From assembly GCA_964496435.1 (NCBI GenBank), contig CAZBZP010000011.1:47677-111676 (forward strand): a stretch of 64,000 nucleotides of DNA, given 5' to 3'. The position numbers and the translations under genes were made by a program. Shown here one piece after another: positions 25,228 to 34,235 of the stretch (the stretch's first letter is position 1; each line of letters starts with the position of its first letter). This DNA comes from Berkiella sp964496435. GTDB taxonomy: Bacteria; Pseudomonadota; Gammaproteobacteria; Berkiellales; Berkiellaceae. The notes beneath the pieces are model-generated. The model was not told the origin of the DNA. It saw only the letters and a program-made list of their open reading frames with translations, and did not search any database.

Positions 25228-26295
25228 ATGAGTAATAGTTTTGGAAAATTATTTTCTGTTACTACCTTCGGCGAAAGTCATGGCCCTGCAATAGGCTGTG
25301 TAATTGATGGAACGCCTGCGGATTTAGCATTATCAGCCGAAGATATTCAAATTGAATTAAAGCGCCGTAAACCTGGTCAATCACATTACACGACACAACG
25401 GCGTGAAGCAGATAATGTTCATATTATGTCTGGTGTATTTGAAGGCAAAACAACAGGCGCGCCTATTGCTTTATTAATCCATAATACCGATCAAAAATCT
25501 AAAGACTATGATAAGTTGCAAGATGTTTTTAGACCGGGTCATGGCGATTTTACCTATTTTAAAAAATATGGCATTCGTGATCATCGCGGTGGCGGTAGAG
25601 CTTCAGCAAGAGAAACGGCGGCGCGGGTTGCAGCCGGTGCGATTGCCAAGAAATTTTTAGCAAACCAAGGTATTGTAATCCGCGGTTATCTAGCGCAAAT
25701 GGGTGCTATAAAAATAGATCACCAACATTTTTCTTGGGAGCAAGTTCACTTAAACCCATTTTTCTGCCCGGACGTAAATCAAGTTTCTAAAATGGAAGCT
25801 TTAATTGAAACATTACGTCGCGAAGGAGATTCAATTGGGGCTAAAGTAAATGTCCAAGCAGATAATATACCCGCCGGCCTGGGTGAGCCTATTTATGACA
25901 AATTAGATGCAGATTTAGCTAAGGCCTTTATGAGCATCAATGCTGTCAAAGCTGTTTCAATAGGGGATGGATTTGATGTGGTGGAACAAAAGGGCTCATA
26001 TCATCGCGATGAAATAAGCCCCGCAGGCTTTATGAGTAATCATAGTGGTGGCATTCTCGCAGGTATATCAACAGGGCAACCTCTGCTTGCCAGTATGGCA
26101 TTAAAACCTGCTTCCAGTATCCGCATTCCAGGAAAAAGTATTGATGTCCAGGGAAAGGCTGTAGAAGTAGTGACAACAGGTCGACATGATGTGTGTGTTG
26201 GTATTCGTGCAGTGCCGATTGCTGAAGCCATGATGGCTTGTGTGTTAATGGATCATTGGTTAATTGTTTATGGTCAGAAGGATAGACTGAAATGA
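25228..26295 (+). CDS. aroC: Chorismate synthase
   Basis: Last step of the shikimate pathway: EPSP to chorismate with reduced FMN. Signatures include TFGESHGPAIGCVIDG near the start, the long RPGHGDFTYFKKYGIRDHRG block and GRASARETAARVAAGA, and GGILAGISTGQPL near the C-terminal third. At 355 aa it is family length. It overlaps the next small gene by 4 bp (ATGA). Confidence 0.98.
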   Translation: MSNSFGKLFSVTTFGESHGPAIGCVIDGTPADLALSAEDIQIELKRRKPGQSHYTTQRREADNVHIMSGVFEGKTTGAPIALLIHNTDQKSKDYDKLQDVFRPGHGDFTYFKKYGIRDHRGGGRASARETAARVAAGAIAKKFLANQGIVIRGYLAQMGAIKIDHQHFSWEQVHLNPFFCPDVNQVSKMEALIETLRREGDSIGAKVNVQADNIPAGLGEPIYDKLDADLAKAFMSINAVKAVSIGDGFDVVEQKGSYHRDEISPAGFMSNHSGGILAGISTGQPLLASMALKPASSIRIPGKSIDVQGKAVEVVTTGRHDVCVGIRAVPIAEAMMACVLMDHWLIVYGQKDRLK

Positions 26296-26486
26296 TGAAC
26301 ACGTTTATGCAGATTGCAATTGCGGTTTTGTGTTTGTTTATTGTTTGGCGCATATATAAACAACTTCAAGCAAATCCTGAATTGTTGAGCAAAGAAAATA
26401 TCAGTAAGAGTTTTACCACCATGGGTGTATTAGCATTAATACTCATAGGTTTTGTTGCATTATTAGTGTTAATGCTAAAGCATTAA
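26292..26486 (+). CDS. Small two-helix membrane protein
   Basis: A 64-aa protein with two predicted membrane helices (TFMQIAIAVLCLFIVWRIY and MGVLALILIGFVALLVLML) separated by a polar loop (QANPELLSKENISKSF). The start overlaps the aroC stop and asd begins 13 bp after the stop, so it is part of the aroC-asd operon. No specific function is recognised. Confidence 0.8.
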   Translation: MMNTFMQIAIAVLCLFIVWRIYKQLQANPELLSKENISKSFTTMGVLALILIGFVALLVLMLKH

Positions 26487-26499
26487 AAAGGGTTATTAA

Positions 26500-27519
26500 G
26501 TGAAAAAATTTGATGTGGCAGTTTTAGGTGCAACTGGAACAGTTGGCCAATGCATGATAGAGATTTTAGCTGAGCTTGATTTTCCCGTGGGTGAACTATA
26601 TCCCTTGGCAAGCCAACGCTCTCTTGGCGAATCTATCGACTTTAAAGGTCAAAAGCTAGCAGTGTTAGATGTAGAAAGTTTTGATTTTAGTAAAGCACAA
26701 ATAGCTTTATTTTCTGCAGGCGCTAAGGTGTCTGCGCATTATGCCCCCATCGCAGCAAAAGCAGGTTGTGTGGTGATTGATAACACCTCACATTTTCGTT
26801 ATGAAAAGGATATTCCTTTAGTGATATCTGAGGTAAATCCAGGTGCGATTCAACACTTTAGGAATAGAAATATCATTGCTAACCCTAACTGTTCTACGAT
26901 GCAAATGTTGGTAGCTTTAAAGCCAATCTATGATGCTGTGGGTATCAGTCGCATTAATGTTGCCACATACCAATCAGTATCTGGTACAGGCAAAGCCGCT
27001 ATTGAAGAACTATCCAAACAAACGCAAGACTTGCTGTCAGGACGCGAGGCGCATGCTGAGGTTTATCCCACTCAGATTGCATTTAATGTCATACCACATA
27101 TCGATGATTTTGAAGAAAATGGATATACCCGTGAAGAAATGAAAATGGTGTGGGAAACAAAGAAAATATTAGAAGATAACGATATTGTTGTGAACCCAAC
27201 AGCTGTGCGTGTGCCAGTATTCTATGGGCATTCTGAAGCTGTACATATTGAAACCAAGCAAAAAATTACAGCTAATGATGCGCGTCAATTATTGGAAAAG
27301 GCACCTGGTATCATCGTTAAAGATAAAAGGGAAGACAGAGGCTATCCAAATCCGGTTGACGATGCCAGTGGAAATAATCCTGTTTATGTAGGCAGAATAA
27401 GAGAAGATATTTCCCACCCCTTAGGGCTAAATTTGTGGGTAGTTTCCGACAACGTTCGCAAAGGTGCTGCGCTCAATAGTGTACAAATCGCACAAATACT
27501 GGTAAGAGATTATTTATAA
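26500..27519 (+). CDS. asd: Aspartate-semialdehyde dehydrogenase
   Basis: Reduces aspartyl phosphate to aspartate semialdehyde with NADPH, feeding lysine, diaminopimelate, threonine and methionine synthesis. The NADP-binding GATGTVG is at the N-terminus and the catalytic cysteine is C131 in NPNCSTMQM. HSEAVH matches the substrate-binding region. The length (339 aa) fits the Pseudomonas/Legionella-type enzyme rather than the longer E. coli one. It starts with GTG after AAAAAGGG. fimV follows, as in Pseudomonas. Confidence 0.95.
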   Translation: MKKFDVAVLGATGTVGQCMIEILAELDFPVGELYPLASQRSLGESIDFKGQKLAVLDVESFDFSKAQIALFSAGAKVSAHYAPIAAKAGCVVIDNTSHFRYEKDIPLVISEVNPGAIQHFRNRNIIANPNCSTMQMLVALKPIYDAVGISRINVATYQSVSGTGKAAIEELSKQTQDLLSGREAHAEVYPTQIAFNVIPHIDDFEENGYTREEMKMVWETKKILEDNDIVVNPTAVRVPVFYGHSEAVHIETKQKITANDARQLLEKAPGIIVKDKREDRGYPNPVDDASGNNPVYVGRIREDISHPLGLNLWVVSDNVRKGAALNSVQIAQILVRDYL

Positions 27520-27590
27520 ACCTATAGTAATAGATATTATAAGAATAGTAATCTCTAACATAGTTAGTAAGTTAACCTTATTTAATCGAG

Positions 27591-27620
27591 CCATTTTGAA
27601 AGGAAATTCAAAATCGTAAG
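27591..27620 (+). repeat. Short relative of the mltG leader repeat upstream of fimV
   Basis: CCATTTTGAA (27591-27600) and TTCAAAAT (27607-27614) form an 8-bp hairpin with a 6-nt loop, and AAGAGCATTA follows. This mirrors the CCATTTTGAA...TTCAAAATGGGAAGAGTATGA arrangement at 794-911, with the interior deleted. Confidence 0.4.
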
Positions 27621-27645
27621 AGCATTAACTTCAAGGGAGAGAAGT

Positions 27646-30057
27646 GTGAGCAGAGTAAGGACGCTTGTTTCTACATGCTTGTCATGTGTGCTCTTTGCTC
27701 TTCCATCTCTTTCATTTGCCTTAGGTCTTGGCGATTTAAAAATTTCATCTCATTTAAACGAGCCCTTGGACGCTACTATCCCTTTGGATGATGTTAAAGG
27801 GATTGAAATAAGTGACATTCTGCCAACGATTGCTGATATGGATGAATACAGCAAGGCAGGCTTTGAAGCGGCCAATTGGATTTATCATATAAATTTTGCT
27901 GTAGTGCCAAATAAACAGGGTAAGCTTGTCATAAAGCTAACAACGCAGCATCCCGTACAAGATCCCTTTGCTGATTTACTTGTTAAAGTGACCTGGCCTG
28001 GTGGAAAGATTGTTAGAGAATATACTTTATTGCTCGACCCGCCCAAGATAGTCACTGCCCAAGCAAAAGCATCTGTAAATCGAGCAAATGAATTTATAAA
28101 GTCCTTATCTTCACCTGCCGTTGAAGCCGAGGCGCCCAGGATGGTTGCTCAAGTCCTAAAGCAACAATACAAAGAAGTAAGAAACGATGTTTCTAATTAT
28201 GAACCGGTGCAATTTGGTGGTCGCTATGGGCCTGTTCACGATGAAACATTGTGGAGTATTGCAAGAAGATTAGTTGAAAATACCCATTATTCTATTCATC
28301 AAGCAGTGATGGCTATAGCCTATAAAAACCCAGATGCATTCACCAATGGAAATATAAATCATATAAAGCAGGGCACTTTTTTAAAGTTGCCGTCTCAAGG
28401 TGAAATCAATAAATACTCGCAAGAGAAGGCAAAAAATTTCGTTGAAAATCAAGTGCAATATGGCCAATCAATGCCGGTTCAAACTATAAAAATTGAACAA
28501 AAAGAGCAAAAGCCTAAGGCACAAAAGAAACAAGAGCAGCCACAAGCACAAACGCAACCACATAAAGCTTTGAAGCTTATTGCTCCAACGCAAGAGACGG
28601 AGAATACCTTCGTGTCTGCATCAACCGCCACTGCAACAAGCAATAATCCCAAAGAAGCAGGGCAAGTAATTCAAGCTCCTCACAAAGAACTAAGTTCTCA
28701 ACAGCTTAGCCTGGCTGAAGAAGCCCTAGATACGCTTAAACGATCTAACGAAGAAATAACACAAAAAAATTCACTTTTACAAAGTCAAAACCAATCATTA
28801 ACAGCATTATTAGCGCAAAGAGAAGCTGAATTAACGCAGCTCAAATCGAATGAAAGCTCATCACAACATGCACCGCCGCCCAAAGAAAGCGCTACAATAG
28901 CGATGCAACCAGTGCAGGAATATGCTGTTGTAACGCATGAGCCAGATGCGCATAACAAGGTTAGAACAGAGCAAAACCATTTGCCAACGAATAGCGTAGG
29001 CCCTGAAAAGCTCAAAGCAAATGAAAATATCGCTTTAGCGCAAAACAAGAATCAAGACATAACAAAACAAAACATTAGCGCTAAAGAAGTACCAACAGAA
29101 CATTCAGTCGAGCAAAAATCAAAAGGCAACTTTTTCTTTATTATTTTTGTTATCGCCTTCACCTTATCTATTTTGGGCTGGTTATGGTTTAGTAGACATC
29201 GCTTTATGGCAATGGGGCAATGGTTCACTAACAAATTAAAACACACGAAAACAATGCTCCCTCAAAAAGCATCTTCTTCACTTGTTTCGGATGTTCCGCA
29301 AGAAGAAATTCAAGTAAATTATGGTCTTCAATTTGATCTGGAGAAGGCATTAAGCGCTGTCGCCAAAGAAGAGAGGAAATTTAATAAATCTCAGCCAATC
29401 ACTTCTCTAGCTAAAGAAGATCAAGAAGCTATCCATAAAAAATCAATAACATCCCTAGAAGATGCAGAAATATATATAGCCTATGAGCGTTATCAACAAG
29501 CGGAAAGAATATTGCAAGAGATTTTAACAACAGAATCTGCTCATGAACCTATTTATTGGGAAGGCTTATTAAAATTGTTGGAACTTTATGTATTAACTGA
29601 GAAATATCAGGAATATGAAAAGTGGTATGCGACAGTACCAAGTGATCTCAAAGAGATTGCGCCTAAAGTGTGGTCAAAGATCATGCTGTTGCAAGAGAAA
29701 GTACAAGCAGATAAAGCTATTCCTACTCAGGTTAAAGAGATCTTACCTCAACCCAAAGTTGAAGAAGAGAATCAGACGTTGACGCTGGCCACGCATCATA
29801 TGGATTTAGCGCCATCAACACCAAAGATGCCTGATCTACCAGAGCTAAGCGAAAATGTTACTGCACCCAAAATCAAATTGGAACTTCTTGAAAAAGATAA
29901 TGATGAGTTAAACGCACAATTGGCGTTAGCCAGGACTTATCAAAGTGTGGGTGATTTTATTTCCGCCAAAGAAGTGTTACAGAAAATGTTAGAATCAGCG
30001 ACAGATGACAAACAAAAAGAACAGATCAAAAAGATGATTTCTGAACTGGCTCAGTAG
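27646..30057 (+). CDS. fimV: FimV-like polar hub protein
   Basis: Inner-membrane protein that organises cell poles, twitching and type II/IV pilus-related assemblies in Pseudomonas and Legionella. A signal sequence (about residues 1-25) is followed by the FimV N-terminal domain (GLGDLKISSHLNEPLDA). A periplasmic LysM-like module contains ETLWSIARRLVEN. A coiled coil (about 345-400), one transmembrane helix (FFFIIFVIAFTLSILGWLWF, about residues 496-515) and a cytoplasmic TPR region follow. The C-terminal FimV motif is LNAQLALARTYQSVGDFISA. At 803 aa it is within range. It starts with GTG after AGGGAGAG. asd lies upstream and truA downstream, the conserved order, but an unknown gene intervenes. 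Confidence 0.9.
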   Translation: MSRVRTLVSTCLSCVLFALPSLSFALGLGDLKISSHLNEPLDATIPLDDVKGIEISDILPTIADMDEYSKAGFEAANWIYHINFAVVPNKQGKLVIKLTTQHPVQDPFADLLVKVTWPGGKIVREYTLLLDPPKIVTAQAKASVNRANEFIKSLSSPAVEAEAPRMVAQVLKQQYKEVRNDVSNYEPVQFGGRYGPVHDETLWSIARRLVENTHYSIHQAVMAIAYKNPDAFTNGNINHIKQGTFLKLPSQGEINKYSQEKAKNFVENQVQYGQSMPVQTIKIEQKEQKPKAQKKQEQPQAQTQPHKALKLIAPTQETENTFVSASTATATSNNPKEAGQVIQAPHKELSSQQLSLAEEALDTLKRSNEEITQKNSLLQSQNQSLTALLAQREAELTQLKSNESSSQHAPPPKESATIAMQPVQEYAVVTHEPDAHNKVRTEQNHLPTNSVGPEKLKANENIALAQNKNQDITKQNISAKEVPTEHSVEQKSKGNFFFIIFVIAFTLSILGWLWFSRHRFMAMGQWFTNKLKHTKTMLPQKASSSLVSDVPQEEIQVNYGLQFDLEKALSAVAKEERKFNKSQPITSLAKEDQEAIHKKSITSLEDAEIYIAYERYQQAERILQEILTTESAHEPIYWEGLLKLLELYVLTEKYQEYEKWYATVPSDLKEIAPKVWSKIMLLQEKVQADKAIPTQVKEILPQPKVEEENQTLTLATHHMDLAPSTPKMPDLPELSENVTAPKIKLELLEKDNDELNAQLALARTYQSVGDFISAKEVLQKMLESATDDKQKEQIKKMISELAQ

Positions 30058-30463
30058 AAGCCTTGTGCAGATACAAACAGCCCGTCTTTGTTTGCTATTG
30101 TCCGCCTTTGCAGGCTAAGGCGAGACAGACCTATCACCAAACTTGCCTAGAAGTCCATCGTTCTAAGGACCTATATTAGGCCCAAAACAATTATGTTTTA
30201 ATATTCTTAAGTCAGCAAAGACTGATGGGCGTAACGATATCAATGGGACAATAATAACAATAAATAATAAGAATAAATGGATATAACAACAAGAACTGGG
30301 ATTTTTGCCAATAATAATAACAACAATCAACTACCAAGAAGTCCTAGAATAAAAACTAGGACTTTCTCATTCTTTATATAATTACTGCACTTTGACTTCG
30401 ACTTTGTGCTAAAAATATAGTTAGCAACCTTAACTATTTTATAGCACTAAGCAGGAGCACCTA
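30058..30463. other. Intergenic stretch with AAT/AAC-rich tract
   Basis: These 406 bases separate fimV from the next gene. Bases about 30248-30330 are a simple AAT/AAC/ACA-rich tract with repeated ATAATAAC units; no frame stays open through it. A terminator lies at 30339-30364 and the remainder is AT-rich, presumably holding the promoter of the gene at 30464. No tRNA or other gene is seen. Confidence 0.5.
30339..30375 (+). terminator. Intrinsic terminator in the fimV downstream region
   Basis: AAGTCCTAG (30339-30347), an 8-nt loop and CTAGGACTT (30356-30364) form a perfect 9-bp stem followed by TCTCATTCTTTATAT. It lies about 280 nt after the fimV stop, so it may end a long untranslated tail or a small RNA. 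Confidence 0.65.
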
Positions 30464-32092
30464 GTGATCCATCCAGCGAATAAAAAGAAAAAATCAGTCT
30501 GTGTTGTTCCTACAATTTTAGCCAGTGTTTCTCTTGAGACTGCTATCTGCTATTTAAAAAATCGCAATGCCTCCTTTAGCCTTTTTGATGGGCAGTTTGG
30601 GCAATTAGCTTCAAAGGAAATAGTAGAAACCTTAAAACCTTTTAGCTTAACGATAGATATTGCAGACGAGTTATCTGCTTTAAACGAGGAAAGTTCCCTA
30701 GAGATAACAGTGCCAACTGTTGGGATAACCGATCTACTACATTCTGAAGCATTTTCAAAACATCGTTATTTTGCATGTCCAATATCAATCAATGGCTTTA
30801 TCGCTAAAGATAAAATAACGCAACAAGATAATTTCCCGATTCCAGATTTTGTATTAATTACTGATTTGGCAGGTAATCAATATGAAATTATTGTTAACCG
30901 AGATGGTAGTTTTGAATTACCAAGCGAAGGAACGGGTTTGTTTTCAATAGCAAGCGCAATTACTTTTATCTATTCTCATCGACAAGTGAGTGAAGGTGCA
31001 GGTTTGCAGTTTACCAATGAGAGTCTCAGAAATAAACTGGTTTTACTAGCGCCTGAATCAAATGTTGAGCCCTTTGATGTGAGGGTTTGCGTTACACATA
31101 TCAATGAAAGGCACCAACGTATTGTAGATACAATAAGAACAATTAACATAAATTACCCCAAGATATCTAAAAAACATTATCAATCGAATGCAGTAATACA
31201 GCGTGAACAAGAACTTGGGGCAGATAAATTAGATGTAACTTTATCGCTTTCTCTTTTGTTGCCGGTTATCAAACATTTTCCATTTTCCATCAGTGTCGCA
31301 CTTAGTCAAATGCAAGACGTTGAATATCAATTGCACGCTACAGATGATAAAGTCAAGCCAACACAAGGTGCAAAGGGGTGGTCGCAACATCCCGTACAAC
31401 CTAATATTTTTACCAAGCATTTTGGTTTGAGCGAGCAAACGTTGACGTGGTTAATTAGGCAATTATATTCAGAGTATGATTTTGTACAAGATTTTCTTAA
31501 AGGGGATCTTTTTGGTTTAAAAACAGACAATGGCTTTAATAATTTTCTCCTTATAAAAGAAGCATTGGGTAATTTTTATGATGCGCTTGTTCATGATGTC
31601 GCCCAACAAAAAATCTCTGCTCATTTTATATTTGATAGAATTCCATCAAATCGACTATGGGAATTAGAAGTTAAGGATTTACCTGTAGATTTTCATGACA
31701 GTATTGTTTTGTCTTATATACAAGCAGAACTACAAGAAAATAGATTTGATACTTTGAAAAAATTATTAATGTCTGATGATCAAAAACCCTATCCTGCTAT
31801 CATTGAAACTTTTTCAATTTATGCAAAAGGGTTGTCAAGTGTATTGCCGCAAATTGCCGTTGATATGGCACCTCAAGAGAAAGCTTCGGCTATGTCAAAA
31901 GAAAAGACTCACAAGCATCCTACAAAAAGACAAACAGCTTGGACACCTTTGATGACTTCCATGAATGATCTGCCTATTTCCTTTCATGTCAATCAGGTTA
32001 ATGGTGAACAGTTCGAGCCAGATAGTCAGGGGCAGATGGGGCCTTTTACTGTTGTCGAGATAGATCCCTCACGTATTCATACACGTAAATAG
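30464..32092 (+). CDS. Protein of unknown function (542 aa)
   Basis: Not recognised. The GTG start has GGAG about 8 nt upstream. The first ~230 residues look like mixed beta structure (DFVLITDLAGNQYEIIVNRDGSFELP). The middle is helical (FGLSEQTLTWLIRQLYSEYDFVQDF). The C-terminal 90 residues are polar and likely disordered (KEKTHKHPTKRQTAW). No signal peptide or clear membrane segment is present; a weakly hydrophobic stretch is LDVTLSLSLLLPVIKHFPF. It is inserted between fimV and truA, which are normally neighbours, so it is probably lineage-specific. A secreted effector is possible but not shown. Confidence 0.7.
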   Translation: MIHPANKKKKSVCVVPTILASVSLETAICYLKNRNASFSLFDGQFGQLASKEIVETLKPFSLTIDIADELSALNEESSLEITVPTVGITDLLHSEAFSKHRYFACPISINGFIAKDKITQQDNFPIPDFVLITDLAGNQYEIIVNRDGSFELPSEGTGLFSIASAITFIYSHRQVSEGAGLQFTNESLRNKLVLLAPESNVEPFDVRVCVTHINERHQRIVDTIRTININYPKISKKHYQSNAVIQREQELGADKLDVTLSLSLLLPVIKHFPFSISVALSQMQDVEYQLHATDDKVKPTQGAKGWSQHPVQPNIFTKHFGLSEQTLTWLIRQLYSEYDFVQDFLKGDLFGLKTDNGFNNFLLIKEALGNFYDALVHDVAQQKISAHFIFDRIPSNRLWELEVKDLPVDFHDSIVLSYIQAELQENRFDTLKKLLMSDDQKPYPAIIETFSIYAKGLSSVLPQIAVDMAPQEKASAMSKEKTHKHPTKRQTAWTPLMTSMNDLPISFHVNQVNGEQFEPDSQGQMGPFTVVEIDPSRIHTRK

Positions 32093-32207
32093 CTCTGTTG
32101 ATCCGCCACCTCAGGGTATACCACAGCGTTTCTTAGCAGAGCAGGGTGGGCTTAGGCCCTGGCTTTTGATAAAATCATGCCAATTATTAATACTTTCTAG
32201 GATATCC

Positions 32208-32999
32208 ATGCAACGACTTGCGTTTGGCATCGAATATGATGGCAGTGCCTATAATGGCTGGCAGCGCCAGAAACACAGCTTATCGGTACAAGAGGTTGTG
32301 GAGAAAGCAATTTCACGTGTGGCTGCCCATGAAGTAAAAATATTTTGTGCAGGTAGAACAGATGCCGGGGTTCATGCTTTTGGCCAAGTGATACATGTTG
32401 ATACCAACGCCATTCGTCCTGAACATGCCTGGGTGAGAGGCGTTAATACCTATTTACCAAAAGACATTAGGGTGTTGTGGTGCCAATCGGTTAGTGCAGA
32501 TTTTGACGCTAGAAAATCGGCTTTGAGTCGTCGCTATTGCTATGTAATTAGCAATAGAACTGTAAGTCCCGGCATCATGAGTAATGCCATAACGTGGATC
32601 CACGGCGAACTCTGTGTGGAATCGATGAAACAAGCAGCTTTATATCTTATAGGAAAGCATGATTTTACCTCATTTCGCGGTTCTTCTTGCCAAGCAAAAA
32701 CCCCAATACGCACAATTCATCAGCTTGAGATCACTCAAAAAGGTGAACTCATTTTATTGGATATCACTGCTAATGCTTTTTTGCATCATATGGTACGAAA
32801 TATCACAGGTTCTTTAGTTGCTATAGGCAAAAAGAAATATCCGCCCCAATGGCTGCAAACTGTTTTGGCCGCCAAAGATAGACGTATGGCCGATATGATG
32901 GCCCCCCCAACAGGCCTTTATTTGCTCGACGTAAGTTATCCAGCTGATATTTTGAAATTGAATCCCCAAAGTATGCCCTGGTTTATAGCTGAAACTTAG
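32208..32999 (+). CDS. truA: tRNA pseudouridine(38-40) synthase TruA
   Basis: Converts uridines 38-40 of the tRNA anticodon stem-loop to pseudouridine. The catalytic aspartate is D52 in CAGRTDAGVHAFGQV. Other family motifs are GIEYDGSAYNGWQRQ at the N-terminus and ANAFLHHMVRNITGSLV. The start at 32208 is chosen: AGGA is 6 nt upstream and the protein then begins MQRLAFGIEYDG like its relatives. Length is 263 aa (E. coli 270). Its place between fimV and accD is conserved, apart from the inserted neighbours. Confidence 0.96.
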   Translation: MQRLAFGIEYDGSAYNGWQRQKHSLSVQEVVEKAISRVAAHEVKIFCAGRTDAGVHAFGQVIHVDTNAIRPEHAWVRGVNTYLPKDIRVLWCQSVSADFDARKSALSRRYCYVISNRTVSPGIMSNAITWIHGELCVESMKQAALYLIGKHDFTSFRGSSCQAKTPIRTIHQLEITQKGELILLDITANAFLHHMVRNITGSLVAIGKKKYPPQWLQTVLAAKDRRMADMMAPPTGLYLLDVSYPADILKLNPQSMPWFIAET

Positions 33000-33069
33000 C
33001 TTTTAATTGATTAATTTGAGAAACTAAGTTAAAGTTCTGCGCTGAGATTTAACACAAGTTCTGGTTATT

Positions 33070-34131
33070 ATGCCTTCCCAACAGGTTACACCTCAAAATA
33101 TTGCCGCTGTTGCTGCCAAATCGGTTTTGTATGTTCCAAAAGGCATCATTTTCCCTATCGTCGATTTATTTGATCAAATCAAAGATTTACTAACACATGA
33201 AGACATCGCTTGCGCCTATTGCCATAAGCAAAATCACACGTCTGAAAGTGCAAGATCAAAGATTGCGAAAGTAACACAGGCAGTGGTTTTTAGAGGACAA
33301 CAGTGGCTTGCGGAACAAATTGAACAAGTTATCCTTTTAAGTATTTGGTTACTTACACTTATCTTTCCTTTATCCGTTTTAAATAATATCAATAATTCAT
33401 TACAAGATTATGCTGGACGTTGGGCAAAACAAGCCTTGGGTTTGCATGAGCTACTGAGTACTTATCGAAATAAAATTATTTGGTATGGCATTTTTCCCCT
33501 TAGCCTGTTAATCGGGTGTGCTTGGTTGTATGGCCTTGGCATTATCCCAGAAATTTACGCATTTATTGCAGGTTCCTACTGGGGCGGGAAAATTATTAAT
33601 CATGCAGCGAATTTGCTTGTTCGACAAAAAGACTCAGATGAGTGGGCGTTTTTTAAAAACCCCATAATAAGCAGTAGCACTTTTAAAAATGTAGCAATAA
33701 GATTAGCAATGGATATTTGCTTGTTGAGCGTCATTCAAAAATTTTATCAATTTGTTGGTTATTGTTTTCAAGCTTTTTTTGCTTGGCTACTTTTTTATGT
33801 TGCTGTTAAAAAGGCCGGGGATGAATCCAGTATCATGATGGATAACTTGGGGCATGAGCTTAAAAGGGAGAACTTCCCCTTAACGAAGTGTCGCCCCTTA
33901 AAAAATGCCTTCTGGTTGGTGTCATTTTATGCGTTTAGAACAGCTGCCAGTAATAATGTCTATCAACGTTATGAAGAGCTCCATGAGAAGCGACATGTAG
34001 CCCAGCCCCAGATATCGCCACAGGTGCTGAATGAAAATATGGGGGCATCAGATATAACGCTCAATGTAGCCAAAGCGAGGACTACACCTAGGCGATCTTC
34101 GCGTTTGTTAAGTCTGGCGCGAACATATTAA
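33070..34131 (+). CDS. Multi-spanning membrane protein of unknown function (353 aa)
   Basis: Not recognised. Hydrophobic segments are visible near residues 91-112 (VILLSIWLLTLIFPLSVL), 137-170 (IIWYGIFPLSLLIGCAWLYG and the following PEIYAFIAGSYWGG) and 213-245 (MDICLLSVIQKFYQFVGYCF, then FFAWLLFYVAV). The N-terminal part has a CAYCHKQNH cluster that could bind metal. The C-terminus is basic and disordered (TPRRSSRLLSLARTY). The ribosome-binding site is weak. It sits between truA and accD, where E. coli and its relatives have trpF or nothing, and is probably a lineage-specific insertion. Confidence 0.7.
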   Translation: MPSQQVTPQNIAAVAAKSVLYVPKGIIFPIVDLFDQIKDLLTHEDIACAYCHKQNHTSESARSKIAKVTQAVVFRGQQWLAEQIEQVILLSIWLLTLIFPLSVLNNINNSLQDYAGRWAKQALGLHELLSTYRNKIIWYGIFPLSLLIGCAWLYGLGIIPEIYAFIAGSYWGGKIINHAANLLVRQKDSDEWAFFKNPIISSSTFKNVAIRLAMDICLLSVIQKFYQFVGYCFQAFFAWLLFYVAVKKAGDESSIMMDNLGHELKRENFPLTKCRPLKNAFWLVSFYAFRTAASNNVYQRYEELHEKRHVAQPQISPQVLNENMGASDITLNVAKARTTPRRSSRLLSLARTY

Positions 34132-34197
34132 GCCAAAAGTTTGTTATTGATCAAACATAAATTTGTGAATAAATTTAAGTGAGTAAATATAAGTAGG

Positions 34198-34203
34198 TAT
34201 AAT
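34198..34203 (+). promoter_or_regulatory. -10 element upstream of accD
   Basis: A consensus TATAAT lies 32 nt before the accD start. The matching -35 (TTAAGT, 17 nt upstream) is poor. Confidence 0.45.
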
Positions 34204-34235
34204 GCTCGCATTATTTTACTAGGAATAGCTAAATT

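Noticed and set aside
32092..32165. Pseudoknot-like pairings (GCTCTG/CAGAGC with GCCACC/GGTGG) and a CAGGG/CCCTG stem between the 542-aa gene and truA
   Set aside because: The pairings are short, mutually exclusive, and not supported by a T-run or a known RNA class.
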